This document shows, piece by piece, positions 17,341-27,740 of a DNA stretch of 64,000 nt; position 1 is the stretch's first letter, and each line of letters opens with the position of its first letter. The DNA is from Streptomyces violascens (GTDB taxonomy: Bacteria; Actinomycetota; Actinomycetes; Streptomycetales; Streptomycetaceae): assembly GCF_014649955.1 (NCBI RefSeq), contig NZ_BMUA01000002.1, positions 62,001 to 126,000 of the forward strand, given 5' to 3'. The notes below the pieces were generated by a model, which saw only the letters and a list, made by a program, of their open reading frames with translations, searched no databases and had not been told where the DNA came from. A program made the translations under genes and the position numbers.

Positions 17341-18512
17341 TCTGTCCTGCTTATACCTCTCTGGCCTGGAACGAGCCGGACTCCCTCACGTCTTCTTCAC
17401 CGCCCTCGGAGGCTCTCGGACGGAGGACCTGGCCGGCTTCGCCGCCGAGGTGGCCGCCTCCAGCCTCCCCGACGCCGACCGCTTCACGGACTTCGCCGCC
17501 CCGCAGTCCTGGGACGCAGCCCTGAGCCTGCTCGCCTCCGTCCTGCCCACCGATGCGCCCAGCGTCGTAGTCCTCGACGAAATGCCCTACCTCGTACGCG
17601 AGGACCCCAGCTTCGAAGGCGCGCTGCAAAAGGCCTTCGACCGGACCCTGTCCAAGCTCCCCGTGCTGCTCGTCCTCATCGGCTCAGACATCGCCATGAT
17701 GGAAAAGCTCAACACCTATGGACGGCCCTTCTACCAGAGGGGCACCGAAATGGTCGTCCCTCCGCTCACCCCGCGTGATGTCGCCACGAAGGCCCACTTC
17801 AGCCCTGCTCGTCAGTGGCGAGCGCACCCTCGCCGCCGAATTCCCCACGGAAGCGCAAGCTCGCACCGTGCTCGGCGCCATCGGCCACGGCGAACGCACC
17901 TTCACGCTGATCGGCAGGGCTGCCGGTGATCTCAACCCCGGTTCCGTCAAACGCTCCCTGGAACTGCTGACCACTCGTCGCATGGTCGCCGCCGACCTCC
18001 CCCTGTCCACCAGACCCAGCCGCGAGACCCGCTACCGCGTCGACGACCCCTACCTGCGCTTTTGGCTCTCCTTCGTCGGCCCCGGAATCCCCGCCGTCGA
18101 ACGAGGTCGCGGCGACCGCGTCCTCGACGCCATCCGCGAGAGCTGGACATCCTGGCGCGGCCGGGCCGTCGAACCCGTCATCCGCGAAGCCCTCTGGCGC
18201 CTGGCCGACGACCACCTGCCGGAAGGCACCAATGTCGTCGGCGGCTACTGGACTCGTACCAATGACCCGGAAATCGACCTCATCGGCGCCGACCGCTCAC
18301 CCATCGCCAAGAAGATCACCTTCGCCGGATCGATCAAGTGGCTGGAGAACAAGCCGTTCGACCACCGCGACCTCTCTCGCCTCATCACCCATCGTTCCCG
18401 ACTCCCCGGCGCTGACGAGGGCACCCCTCTGCTTGCCGTTGCCCGGAGCGGCAGCACTGCCGGGGGCATTCTCACCCTCACCCCAGAAGAGCTGATCGAA
18501 GCGTGGGCCTGA
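17341..18512 (+). pseudogene. Degraded archaeal-type AAA ATPase (DUF234 family)
   Basis: The first part (about 17370-17790) reads in one frame with LERAGLPHVFFTALGGSRTE, the Walker B strand VVVLDEMPYLVRED and LVLIGSDIAMMEKL. The second part (about 17795-18512) reads in another frame from PTSALLVSGERTLAAEFP through a winged-helix region (GDLNPGSVKRSLELL) to the DUF234 nuclease-like end (YWTRTNDPEIDLIGAD). The N-terminus with the Walker A loop is missing, and about 60 family residues appear deleted at the frame switch near 17790. It cannot be a functional ATPase. It lies directly behind the tRNA-Val terminator, so it is a remnant brought in or broken by recombination there. Confidence 0.8.
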
Positions 18513-18689
18513 CAGAACAGCCACAGGGCTGAGGAGAGCACGGTGCGGGGGACAGGCGCGGGACGGACGGAAGGCCGACGACAGGCAAGGAAGGCAAGGA
18601 AGCACGATGACGGATCGGGAGCACGGCCTTGAGCCGCCCCTGACCCGACCTGCGGCTCTGGTCTGCGCAAACAAGTGAATTGTCGTGCA

Positions 18690-19072
18690 GCGCCCAGGCG
18701 CTGCAGGGGTCCGCAGAGGTCGCCGGGGCGGAGCATGGGCGCTGCCCAGTAGCTCGTCACGAATCGGCTCGGCGCCGTGTTCTCGACGCGGGGTACGCCG
18801 ACGAAGTGGCCGGGGCCGAGGTGGGTCGCGTACCGGCCGAGGCTGCCGCTTGAAGGCGACGCCGGTACCAGGGCGTAGAAGCGCTGGCGGGTGAGGAGCT
18901 TCCGGCGGACGACGACAAACGTCTCGGACTCCTTCACGTCGCGCAGCCGCGCCAGATGCTCCGGGTCGGTCACTCGTTCCCCTTGCACCAGGACGTTGTC
19001 GGTCCCTTCGATCTCGTACAGCGTGGGGCAGTCGCCGTCGTCGCTCGTGGTGCCCATGAACCGGAGCGTCAT
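18690..19072 (-). pseudogene. Chimeric or truncated small protein, MTLRF family
   Basis: ATG 19072 with GGAGG 8 bases upstream begins MTLRFMGTTSDDGDCPTLYE and continues to VKESETFVVVRRKLL, matching small (about 65-75 residue) Streptomyces proteins that normally end there and pair with a DUF6879 gene. Here the frame runs on into unrelated sequence (RQRFYALVPASPSSG...) and finds no stop until it overlaps the ATPase remnant antisense near 18245. Good codon bias stops near 18690, which I use as the end. It is likely broken by a junction; an active fusion cannot be excluded. Confidence 0.5.
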
Positions 19073-19516
19073 GTTGCCGCCCTCCATTTGCGCCGGCTGG
19101 GACGCCAGGATGCGACGGCCCCGCCCCGATCGGCGATTGCGGCAGGTTGCGCAGGGACGCGCTCGGGGGCCGGTTGCGCGCAATCTGAGTACGGCGGGGT
19201 CGTGCATGGCGCCCTGCCCCCGAGCAGCGACAAAATTAGGGGAACGCCCGCGTTCAACCGGAAGCCCCGTCGGGGTGCGGACGGGGCTTCTCGGCCGGGG
19301 CCGCAGCGCGCTCGGGGATGCGCTCGGCGCCGGAGTTCCGGCGGGTCAGGAGCGGGGAGGACGCCGCCGGATGGCTGAGGTTACGCCTGTGGTTGGCTGA
19401 AACGTAACCCCTGTGCAGGATGAGGTCCCGGCGGATTCACGGGGCGCCGGGGGCCTGTTGGTTCGGGTGCGGTGCCGTGTGTTTCTGGTGCGTGGTGAGG
19501 GAGTGGGGGCCGGGGC
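19073..19516. other. Gene-free right flank of the tRNA-Val scar
   Basis: No frame with convincing codon bias or homology. It contains an AT-richer stretch (CGACAAAATTAGGGG near 19230) and the promoter region of the DUF1990 gene. Confidence 0.4.
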
Positions 19517-20080
19517 ATGGTGGTGGAGCGGCGGCTGCGGACCGCCTATGTCCGTGCACTTGCGGCGGAGCCCGGTTACGCGGAAGTCGGGGCCACCGAC
19601 GGCCCCGTGCTGCCCGGCGGATATCGCAGCTTCCGGCGGCGGATCCGGGTGGGGTACGGGCAGGACACCTTCGAGCGGGCCGGGGCGCACGTGCTGGCCT
19701 GGGGTGCGCAGCGCGGGGCCGGGTTCGGGGTGTACCCCGAAGGGCCCGCCGTGCCCGGCGCGACCGCGCTCGTCGTTCTGCGGCTGCCCGGGTTGCCGTT
19801 CCCGCGCCTCGTCATCCCGTGCCGGGTCGTGTGGAGCGTACGGGCCGCCGAACGCATCGGGTTCGCCTACGGCACCCTGCCCGGGCACCCCGAGTGCGGA
19901 GAGGAGTCGTTCGTCGTGGGGCGCGAGGCCGACGGGCTTGTCTGGTTCGAGGTCGCCGCATTCTCGCGGCCCGCTCGCTGGTACGCCCGGCTCGGCGGGC
20001 CCCTCACGCGGCTGCTCCAGGATCTGGCCACCCGGCGCTATCTCGTGTCGGTGGCCGCCGCCGTCCGCCGGGGAACGTAA
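19517..20080 (+). CDS. DUF1990 family protein
   Basis: 187 residues of the DUF1990/UPF0548 family. Visible family features are GYRSFRRRIRVGYGQDTFERA near residue 35, GFGVYPEGPAVPGATALVVLRL, IPCRVVWSVRAAERIGFAYGTLPGHPECGEESF and RPARWYARLGGPLTRLLQD at the end. No signal peptide. Function not established; it may be a ligand-binding barrel. A 16-bp tandem repeat separates it from corA. Confidence 0.85.
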   Translation: MVVERRLRTAYVRALAAEPGYAEVGATDGPVLPGGYRSFRRRIRVGYGQDTFERAGAHVLAWGAQRGAGFGVYPEGPAVPGATALVVLRLPGLPFPRLVIPCRVVWSVRAAERIGFAYGTLPGHPECGEESFVVGREADGLVWFEVAAFSRPARWYARLGGPLTRLLQDLATRRYLVSVAAAVRRGT

Positions 20081-20103
20081 GCGGGGTGCGCCTCGTCCTC
20101 CAG

Positions 20104-20167
20104 GGAGGACGTCTCTCAAGGAGGACGTCGTCCGAGGAGGGCGTCTGCCCGGTGGGGCGCCTGCCGA
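20104..20167. repeat. Four tandem 16-bp repeats
   Basis: Units at 20104, 20120, 20136 and 20152: GGAGGACGTCTCTCAA, GGAGGACGTCGTCCGA, GGAGGGCGTCTGCCCG and GTGGGGCGCCTGCCGA. They are followed by GGAGGCGCCTCC-type hairpins up to 20230. They lie between DUF1990 and corA. Confidence 0.8.
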
Positions 20168-20289
20168 TTCCCTGGGGGACGCCTGCCGAGGGAGGCGCCT
20201 CCCAGGCAAGGGGGTGCCTCCCGCAGAGCGCGTACAGGAGACGGTGGCACACTGGCCGCTCGTTCGGTGATGGGGAAGGGAAGCTGGTC

Positions 20290-21381
20290 GTGGCGATGAT
20301 GCGGAATCTGCGGAGGGCGGTGCGCCGCGCGTACCGGCGGACCGTCGACCTCAGCCATCCGGCGCGCTCGCCCCTGGGGAGCGCCGTCGTCAACTGCGCG
20401 GTGTACGCCGGCGGAGTGCGGCAGAAGGACGACTGCCCCGTCGACGAGGCGCTGCGGCGGGTGCGCAAACTGGGCGACGGGGCCTTCGTGTGGGTCGGGC
20501 TGCACGAGCCGACCCAGGAGGAGTTCGCCGGGCTCGCCGAGCTGTTCGGGCTGCACCCGCTGGCCGTCGAGGACGCGGTGACCGCCCACCAGCGCCCCAA
20601 GGTCGTGCCGTACGACGACATCCTGTTCTCGGTCTTCAAGACGTGCCGGTACGTCGAGCACGAGGAGCTCACCGCCAGCAGCGAGGTGGTGGACACCGGC
20701 GAGCTGATGGTGTTCACCGGAGCCGACTTCGTCATCACCGTGCGGCACGGCATGCACGGCTCGCTCGGCCCGCTGCGGGAGGAGCTGGAGCAGGAGCACG
20801 AGCAGCTCGCCAAGGGGCCCTCCGCGGTGCTGCACGCCATCGCCGACCACGTCGTCGACGAGTACCTCGCCGTCGTCGACGCCATGCAGAGCGACATGGA
20901 CGCGGTCGAGACGGCCGTGTTCGCCGAGAACGCCGGACGTGGCGACGCGAGCCGGATCTACCAGCTCAAGCGCGAACTCCTCGAACTGAAGCGGGCGGTG
21001 GCCCCACTGGACCGGCCGCTGCAGAAGCTCGCCGGTGAGGCGATGCCCTCGGTCGCCGCCGAGGTCAGGCCGTACTTCCGCGACGTCGCCGACCACCTGC
21101 TCCGTACCACCGAACAGATCTGCGCCTTCGACGGGCTGCTCGACTCCATCCTCCAGGCCCACCTCGCCCAGGTCACGGTGGCCCAGAACGAGGACATGCG
21201 GAAGATCACCGCGTGGGCGGCCATCGTCGCCGTGCCGACCATGGTGTGCGGCATCTACGGCATGAACTTCGACAACATGCCCGAACTGCACTGGCGTTAC
21301 GGCTACTTCCTGGCGCTCGGGCTCATGGCGGCGGCCTGTTTCGTCATCTATCGCGGGTTTCGGCGCAACGGCTGGCTTTAG
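20290..21381 (+). CDS. corA: CorA family magnesium/cobalt transporter
   Basis: 363 residues. A large cytosolic N-terminal domain (to about 290) with acidic helices such as ELEQEHEQL is followed by two C-terminal membrane helices carrying the family signature YGMNFDNMPEL near residue 320, with the GMN selectivity motif. The Arg/Lys-rich C-terminus (YRGFRRNGWL) is the usual cytosolic tail. It works as a homopentamer in the cell membrane importing Mg2+ or Co2+. GTG 20290 is chosen because GGGAAG lies 6 bases upstream. Regulation not evident. Confidence 0.92.
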   Translation: MAMMRNLRRAVRRAYRRTVDLSHPARSPLGSAVVNCAVYAGGVRQKDDCPVDEALRRVRKLGDGAFVWVGLHEPTQEEFAGLAELFGLHPLAVEDAVTAHQRPKVVPYDDILFSVFKTCRYVEHEELTASSEVVDTGELMVFTGADFVITVRHGMHGSLGPLREELEQEHEQLAKGPSAVLHAIADHVVDEYLAVVDAMQSDMDAVETAVFAENAGRGDASRIYQLKRELLELKRAVAPLDRPLQKLAGEAMPSVAAEVRPYFRDVADHLLRTTEQICAFDGLLDSILQAHLAQVTVAQNEDMRKITAWAAIVAVPTMVCGIYGMNFDNMPELHWRYGYFLALGLMAAACFVIYRGFRRNGWL

Positions 21382-21405
21382 CCGGTCAGCCGTTGCGCCG
21401 CTCGG

Positions 21406-21675
21406 TCAGTCGCGGTGGCGGGAGAACAGGCCCTGGCGTTCGCGCCGGTAGCGGCGCTCCCAGCGGTCCATCCGGTCCCGGCGGGCACGGTAGGCGCGGT
21501 AGTCGGAGTCCATGCGGCCTGCCCCGCCTCCGCCCGAGCCGGAGGCCGGACCGCCGCCGGGGCGGCGCCAGACGGTGAGCAGTACGGCCACGACGGCCAC
21601 CCAGAAGATGATGCTGCCGAGGCTGAGGCCGAATCCGTACAGGATCAGAGCGAGAAGGATCATCCAGAGGATCAT
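21406..21675 (-). CDS. Small membrane protein with Arg/Tyr-rich tail
   Basis: 89 residues: two adjacent hydrophobic stretches at the N-terminus (MILWMILLALILYGFGLSLG and IIFWVAVVAVLLTVW), a Gly-rich linker, and a strongly basic end with repeated Arg/Tyr/Asp (YRAYRARRDRMDRWERRYRR). ATG 21675 has AAGGA 7 bases upstream. Conserved hypothetical in Streptomyces, function unknown. It is convergent with corA. Confidence 0.75.
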   Translation of the reverse strand: MILWMILLALILYGFGLSLGSIIFWVAVVAVLLTVWRRPGGGPASGSGGGGAGRMDSDYRAYRARRDRMDRWERRYRRERQGLFSRHRD

Positions 21676-21775
21676 GGTGGGTCCTTGAGGGACGGATCGG
21701 GAGCTTCCCCTGGCCCCCGGTTCAAGCCACCAAGCTACTCCGCAACAGGGGGAGTTGGCCCCTGAGTTAACCGGC

Positions 21776-21867
21776 GGAGAACCCCGGCCGCCCTTCACGG
21801 AGAATGCCGACCGTCATCGGCGGACAACCCTGGCCGTCATTCGCGGACAACCCCGGCCGTCATCCGT
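21776..21867. repeat. Tandem 23-bp repeat
   Basis: Four units of exactly 23 bases starting at 21776, 21799, 21822 and 21845, consensus GGACAACCCCGGCCGTCATC-CG-, plus a partial fifth unit to about 21885. They end at the stop codon of the S4 gene and lie between two minus-strand genes. Confidence 0.8.
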
Positions 21868-21888
21868 CGACACCCCCGGCCGCCGCCC

Positions 21889-22302
21889 TCAGCCCGCCGC
21901 GCGGCGGCTCTCCGAGAGGCCGCGCAGGCGCTCCATCTCGCGCCGGTCGCGCTTGGTCGGGCGGCCGAGACCCCGGTCCCGTACGCCGGCCGCGAGCACG
22001 TCCGCGCGGGCGGGCGGCGGCGGGCTGTTGTCGATGTACGCCTCGACCGCGACCGGGGCGCCGACCCGCTTGCGCAGCAGCGTGACGACCTTCACGATCC
22101 GCTCCCGGCCGTCCAGGCGCAGCCGCACCTCGTCGCCCACCTTGACGTGGTGGGCGGCCTTCACGCGCTCGCCGTTGACCTGGACGTGGCCGGCCCGGCA
22201 GGCCGTGCCCGCCTGGGAGCGCGTCTTGGTGAGCCGGACCGACCAGATCCAGCTGTCGACGCGTACGGGGCCGGTGCTGGTGCCGTTCGCTGCTTCCGCC
22301 AT
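21889..22302 (-). CDS. S4 RNA-binding domain protein (Hsp15-like)
   Basis: 137 residues. The S4 domain is at residues 13-75: VRVDSWIWSVRLTKTRSQA, ACRAGHVQVNGERVKAAHHV, KVGDEVRLRL. A basic C-terminal extension (GLGRPTKRDRREMERLRGL) follows, as in Hsp15. Hsp15 rescues stalled 50S subunits carrying peptidyl-tRNA after heat shock, and that role is likely but inferred here. Its stop codon abuts the 23-bp tandem repeat. Confidence 0.88.
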   Translation of the reverse strand: MAEAANGTSTGPVRVDSWIWSVRLTKTRSQAGTACRAGHVQVNGERVKAAHHVKVGDEVRLRLDGRERIVKVVTLLRKRVGAPVAVEAYIDNSPPPPARADVLAAGVRDRGLGRPTKRDRREMERLRGLSESRRAAG

Positions 22303-22411
22303 GCCTTCGACTCTAGACGGACCGCCTGGCGGAACCTCGCGCATTTCGGACTCGGACCAGCAGGACGGGTGGGCCGGGGCCGTTGTCAGTGGTGTCGGTC
22401 ACACTGGGGGC

Positions 22412-22642
22412 ATGTGCAGGAGTATCAAGACGCTGAGGCCGCCGGCCATGCCGGAGGAGGCCACCGACGACGACATCAGGGCCGCCGCCCTGCAGTACGT
22501 ACGCAAGGTGTCCGGCTTCCGGGTGCCCGCCGCGCACAACCGGGAGGTGTTCGAGCGTGCGGTGGACGAGATAGCCGAGGCCACGCGCGAGCTGCTCGCC
22601 GGTCTTGAGGTGCGGGGAGCCGCCGCGAGGAAGCCCGCGTAG
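22412..22642 (+). CDS. DUF2277 family protein
   Basis: 76 residues. It starts MCRSIKTLRPPAMPEEATDD and continues with the family core DIRAAALQYVRKVSGFRVPA and NREVFERAVDEIAEATRELL. Cytosolic, function unknown. The start is well fixed by the conserved MCRSIKTLR beginning. It is divergent from the S4 gene, 109 bases apart. Confidence 0.88.
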   Translation: MCRSIKTLRPPAMPEEATDDDIRAAALQYVRKVSGFRVPAAHNREVFERAVDEIAEATRELLAGLEVRGAAARKPA

Positions 22643-22785
22643 TCCGGGCGGTGTGCGTGCCGGGGCGCCGGGGAGGAGCCGCCGGGCTCGGGGCGTGTGC
22701 TCTCGCCGAGATGCGGGTCGGGGCCCGCGCCCGCGTATGCCCTGGTCAGGACGCCAGGACGCCAGGATCGGGGCGTGCGCGCTGG

Positions 22786-23412
22786 TCAGGACGCCGAGGC
22801 CGGCGCCGGTTCCGGGCGCTTCATGACGTACGCCGCGAGGCCGCCCGCCGCGAACAGGGCGAGCACCGACACCGCCGTGCCCAGCCAGGTCGCGCCCAGC
22901 CACTGCCCGCCGAAGTAGCCCAGCCCCACGCTGTACGTCGCCCAGGCCACGCCCGCCAGCGCCGACCAGGGCAGGAACTCCCGGATCCTGCGGTGCGCCG
23001 CGCCCGCGCCCAGCGAGACGACGGAGCGCCCGGCGGGGGCGAAGCGCGCGATGACGACGAGGCCGCCGCCGCCCCGGCTCAGCGCGATGCCGAGTCGTTC
23101 CTGCGCCCGGGTCAGGCGGCGGGAGCGGGCGATCGCGCGCTCCAGGCGGGCCCCGCCGCGCCGCGCGAGGCGGTACGCGATGAGGTCGCCGAGCACGGAC
23201 GCGGTCGCCGCGCACGCGGCAAGGGCGAACAGATCGGCGTGCCCGGTCTGGGCGGCGGCCCCGGCCTCGGCGGACCCGGCCGCCGTGGTCGCCGCCGTGA
23301 TCACGAGCACCCCGCTGGGCAGCACGGGAAGGAACACGTCGAGCAGAACGGAGAGCGTGACCACGGCGTAGATCCAGGGGCTGGACGTCAGCGCCCCCAC
23401 ACTCTCCAGCAC
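22786..23412 (-). CDS. DedA family membrane protein
   Basis: 208 residues with about five membrane segments. The DedA signature region is FAPAGRSVVSLGAGAAHRRIREFLPWSALAGV around residues 125-155 (the F/Y-x-P-x-x-R motif seen as FAPAGR). GDLIAYRLARRGG near residue 75 is the G-x-x-x-G/Y-x-x-G counterpart. The family includes polyprenyl-phosphate and phospholipid flippases. GTG 23412 has GAGGAG 6 bases upstream. A duplicated CTGGTCAGGACGCC (22742-22755 and 22782-22795) lies partly inside its 3' end. Confidence 0.85.
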   Translation of the reverse strand: MLESVGALTSSPWIYAVVTLSVLLDVFLPVLPSGVLVITAATTAAGSAEAGAAAQTGHADLFALAACAATASVLGDLIAYRLARRGGARLERAIARSRRLTRAQERLGIALSRGGGGLVVIARFAPAGRSVVSLGAGAAHRRIREFLPWSALAGVAWATYSVGLGYFGGQWLGATWLGTAVSVLALFAAGGLAAYVMKRPEPAPASAS

Positions 23413-23683
23413 GTTCGCTCCTCTGCGGCTTCGTCGGTTCCCCGGGACCCGGAATACCGCGGTGTCGCGGGGAAGCGGCAGGGGCGGCGGTACAGCCGTA
23501 CAGCGTACGCCGGGGTCCTTGTGCGTTTCTCCCAGGGGTGGGTGGTGTTGCGGCACAGGGAGGATCGAGCGGGTCGCGACGGCAGGGAGCGACCGTCGTG
23601 GAGCCGACGGGTGACGGCATGCCGCTGCCCGGAGTTCGGCGGCTGAACTCCGGGCAGCGGGGCGGGCGTTGGCCGCGCGAGCC

Positions 23684-24142
23684 TCAGGCGGTGACGGTCT
23701 CGCGCTGGCTGTCGGAGGCCGGCCGGGCGGTGCGGCGGGCGCCGAGGAGCTGGTCGAGCGCGAGCGCGCCGGGACCGGTGAAGACGAGCAGCAGGAACGC
23801 CCAGCAGTACATCGCGGAGGCCTCGCCGCCGTTCTGCAGCGGGAGCAGCGCGTTGGACTGGTGGACGCTGAAGTACGCGTACGCCATCGAGCCGGACGAG
23901 ACAAGGGCCGCCGGGCGGGTGAAGAGCCCGGTCAGGACCAGGATGCCGCCGACGAGCTGGATCACCGCGGCGTACCAGCCGGGCCAGGTGCCCGCGGGGA
24001 TCGAGCCGCCGCCCATCGCGCCGCCGAAGACGCCGAACAGGGAGGCCGCGCCGTGGCAGGCGAAGAGGAGGCCGATGACGATGCGGAACAGGGCGAGCGC
24101 GTAGGGGCGCGCGCGCTCGGTATCGAGCGTAGGGGAAGCCAT
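23684..24142 (-). CDS. DoxX family membrane protein
   Basis: 152 residues with four membrane helices. It begins YALALFRIVIGLLFACHGAASLFG, the DoxX start with Arg and His in the first helix, followed by GGILVLTGLFTRPAAL and AYFSVHQSNALLPLQNGGE. DoxX proteins are part of oxidoreductase or thiol-stress complexes in actinobacteria. The ATG has GGAG 5 bases upstream. It has the same orientation as the PhoD gene 81 bases upstream and could be cotranscribed with it. Confidence 0.88.
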   Translation of the reverse strand: MASPTLDTERARPYALALFRIVIGLLFACHGAASLFGVFGGAMGGGSIPAGTWPGWYAAVIQLVGGILVLTGLFTRPAALVSSGSMAYAYFSVHQSNALLPLQNGGEASAMYCWAFLLLVFTGPGALALDQLLGARRTARPASDSQRETVTA

Positions 24143-24223
24143 GGGGGCTCCTTCGGTTGGGGACGTGACCGATGGGGTCCACAGGTTAGGCAGCCCTCAG
24201 TAGTGCTTGCAAGTTCAACATTC

Positions 24224-25900
<1,677 letters not shown>

Positions 25901-26002
25901 GTGGTGCCCCCTCCGTCGCCGGTCGTTCGTACGGTACGGAACGACGCAGGGGTGCGACAGGTTTCAACGGCCTCCGGATTCAAGTCCGTTGAGGTCGGCG
26001 TG

Positions 26003-26544
26003 TCAGCAGTTGTCGAGGATGCCCTGGAGCGCGGACTTCTCGGCGGAGTCGACCGTGAGCCTGTAGTAGTGCTCCACGTCGACCCACATCCGGGCGTACG
26101 TGCAGCGGTAGGAGGTCTGCGACGGCAGCCACTTGGCCGGGTCCTTGTCGCCCTTGGCCTGGTTGACGTGGTCGGTGACCGCGATCAGCTGGGGGCGGGT
26201 CAGGCCGTTGGCGAAGCCCTGGCGCTGGGGGTGGTCCAGTTGTTCGCGCCCGAGCGCCAGGCCTCGGCGAGCGGCACGATGTGGTCGATGTCCACGTCGG
26301 AGGGGGCGGTCCAGGTGGCGCCGTCGTACGGGGAGTGCCAACTGCCGCCGGTGGCCGCGCAGCTGGAGTCGGTCGTGACGTTCACGCCGTCCCGCTCGAG
26401 GACGACCTCGCGGGTGTCGCAGGTGCCGGACTGGGTGATCCAGTGCGGGAGCTTGGCGCGGCTGCAGCCGGTCAGCGAGCCCTCCGCCGGCGTGACGGCG
26501 CCAGGTTTCCTTCGGCTGGGCGCCAGGTAACAGCGTGGCGACAT
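26003..26544 (-). pseudogene. Secreted HNH endonuclease, frameshifted and N-terminally truncated
   Basis: The N-terminal half in one frame reads EGSLTGCSRAKLPHWITQSG, CDTREVVLERDG, then the HNH catalytic segment VDIDHIVPLAEAWRSGANNW. The family sequence then continues in another frame as FANGLTRPQLIAVTDHVNQ, WLPSQTSYRCTYARMWVDVE and the terminal ALQGILDNC. The frame switch is at a run of five C (near 26231-26235); one extra C would restore the reading frame WTTPQRQGFAN. In addition, the signal peptide normally before VTPAEGSL is absent. A sequencing error could explain the indel but not the missing signal. Confidence 0.75.
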
Positions 26545-26719
26545 GGACACGTCGGATCAAGAGTGCGTACGTCACTGGCAGGGAAGGAAACTGACGGGCC
26601 GTACGCGCGGCCCCGGCAGGAAAGGGAGCCGGCGGGCCCTTCGCGCGACAGCGTCCTGCCGCGCGCGCCGCCCCGCGACGGTGACCCTCCCGGCGAGACC
26701 TCCGTCGTACGGTGGGCGC

Positions 26720-27484
26720 GTGCTGCTGCCGGTGAATGTCACGCTCGGGGCCGTTCTCGTCGCCCTGCTCCTCGCGGCCGCGGGCGTCGCCGCGGCCGCG
26801 CACCTGGGGCGGCACCGCGACATCCTGGTCGCCGGGGTCCGGGCGGCCGTTCAGCTCGCCGTGGTCGCCGTCGCGATCCGCTGGGTGGTCGGCTCGGTGC
26901 CGCTGCTGCTCGGATTCCTGGCCCTGATGTACGCCGTCGCGGTGCGCACCGCCGGGCGCCGCATGACCGCCAACACCACCTGGTGGTGGGCGGGCGCGCC
27001 CATCGCGGCCGGCGTCGTGCCGGTGGTCGCGGCGCTGCTGCTCACCGGGCTCGTCCCCGTCAAGGGCATCGCGCTGATCCCCGTCACCGGCATCCTCATC
27101 GGCGGCGCGCTCACCGCGACCGTGCTCGGCGGGCGCCGCGCCCTCGACGAGCTGACCGCGCGGCGCGGCGAGGTGGAGGCGGGCATGGCGCTCGGCCTGC
27201 TCGACCGGGACGCCCGACTGGAGATCGCCCGGCCCGCCGCCTCCGACGCGCTGCTGCCCGGCCTCGACCAGACCAGGACGGTGGGCCTGGTCACCCTCCC
27301 CGGGGCGTTCGTCGGCATGCTGCTCGGCGGCGCGTCCCCCGTGCAGGCGGGCGCGGTCCAGCTCTTCGTGCTGGTCGCGCTCATGGCCGTACAGGCGGTC
27401 GCGGTGTCGGTCGTGCTGGAACTCGTGGCGCGGGGCAAGGTGCACCGGGAGGCACGGGTGGACGTACGGGACCAAAGTCCCTGA
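26720..27484 (+). CDS. FetB/UPF0014 family ABC transporter permease
   Basis: 254 residues with about seven membrane helices: VTLGAVLVALLLAAAGVAAA, then AAVQLAVVAVAIRWVVGSVP, and the conserved cytosolic loop EVEAGMALGLLDRDARLEI near residue 155, followed by ALLPGLDQTRTVGLVTLPGAFVGMLLGGASP, the diagnostic FetB/YbbM block. In E. coli FetA-FetB export iron under oxidative stress. No ATPase partner is adjacent, so it must be elsewhere or this protein acts differently. The GTG at 26720 is used because codon-biased family sequence begins there; the frame is open further upstream but carries no homology. Confidence 0.85.
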   Translation: MLLPVNVTLGAVLVALLLAAAGVAAAAHLGRHRDILVAGVRAAVQLAVVAVAIRWVVGSVPLLLGFLALMYAVAVRTAGRRMTANTTWWWAGAPIAAGVVPVVAALLLTGLVPVKGIALIPVTGILIGGALTATVLGGRRALDELTARRGEVEAGMALGLLDRDARLEIARPAASDALLPGLDQTRTVGLVTLPGAFVGMLLGGASPVQAGAVQLFVLVALMAVQAVAVSVVLELVARGKVHREARVDVRDQSP

Positions 27485-27514
27485 TGGCGTGCGTACGGCA
27501 TGCCGTACCCTTGA

Positions 27515-27640
27515 GGGCGCAGAAGGGGAGTAGCTCTTCGCCGGAACGTCGACATACTGCCGAATCCCTCAGGGGTTCTCGGCCGGCGCCCGGAGGCGAG
27601 TGCCCGCGAGGGACCCGCCAGCGAGACCTTCGGCCGCAGT
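27515..27640 (+). promoter_or_regulatory. yybP-ykoY manganese riboswitch
   Basis: The conserved 5' box AAGGGGAGTAGC at 27523-27534, the CGTCGACATAC box at 27547-27557 and the 3' box AGCGAGACC at 27620-27628 match the yybP-ykoY aptamer. P1 is formed by GCAGAAGG (27519-27526) and CCTTCGGC (27627-27634). It lies about 100 bases upstream of the GDT1-like exporter gene, so Mn2+ binding should switch that gene on. The same orientation and the known pairing of this riboswitch with Mn exporters make the call strong. Confidence 0.88.
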
Positions 27641-27740
27641 GACCATGACCATTCATGGCGCTGCCGTGCCGAAGCGACCCCGGATTCTGTCCGAACTGCT
27701 CTCGGTGCGGCCGTGCCCGACCGATTGAGGAACTCCTTCC

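Noticed and set aside
17208..19500. Prophage or integrative element at tRNA-Val
   Set aside because: No integrase, no excisionase and no repeat of the tRNA 3' end were found. Only remnants are supported.
26720..27484. Manganese riboswitch controlling the FetB-like permease
   Set aside because: The aptamer lies downstream of that gene and upstream of the GDT1-like gene in the same orientation, so it controls the latter.
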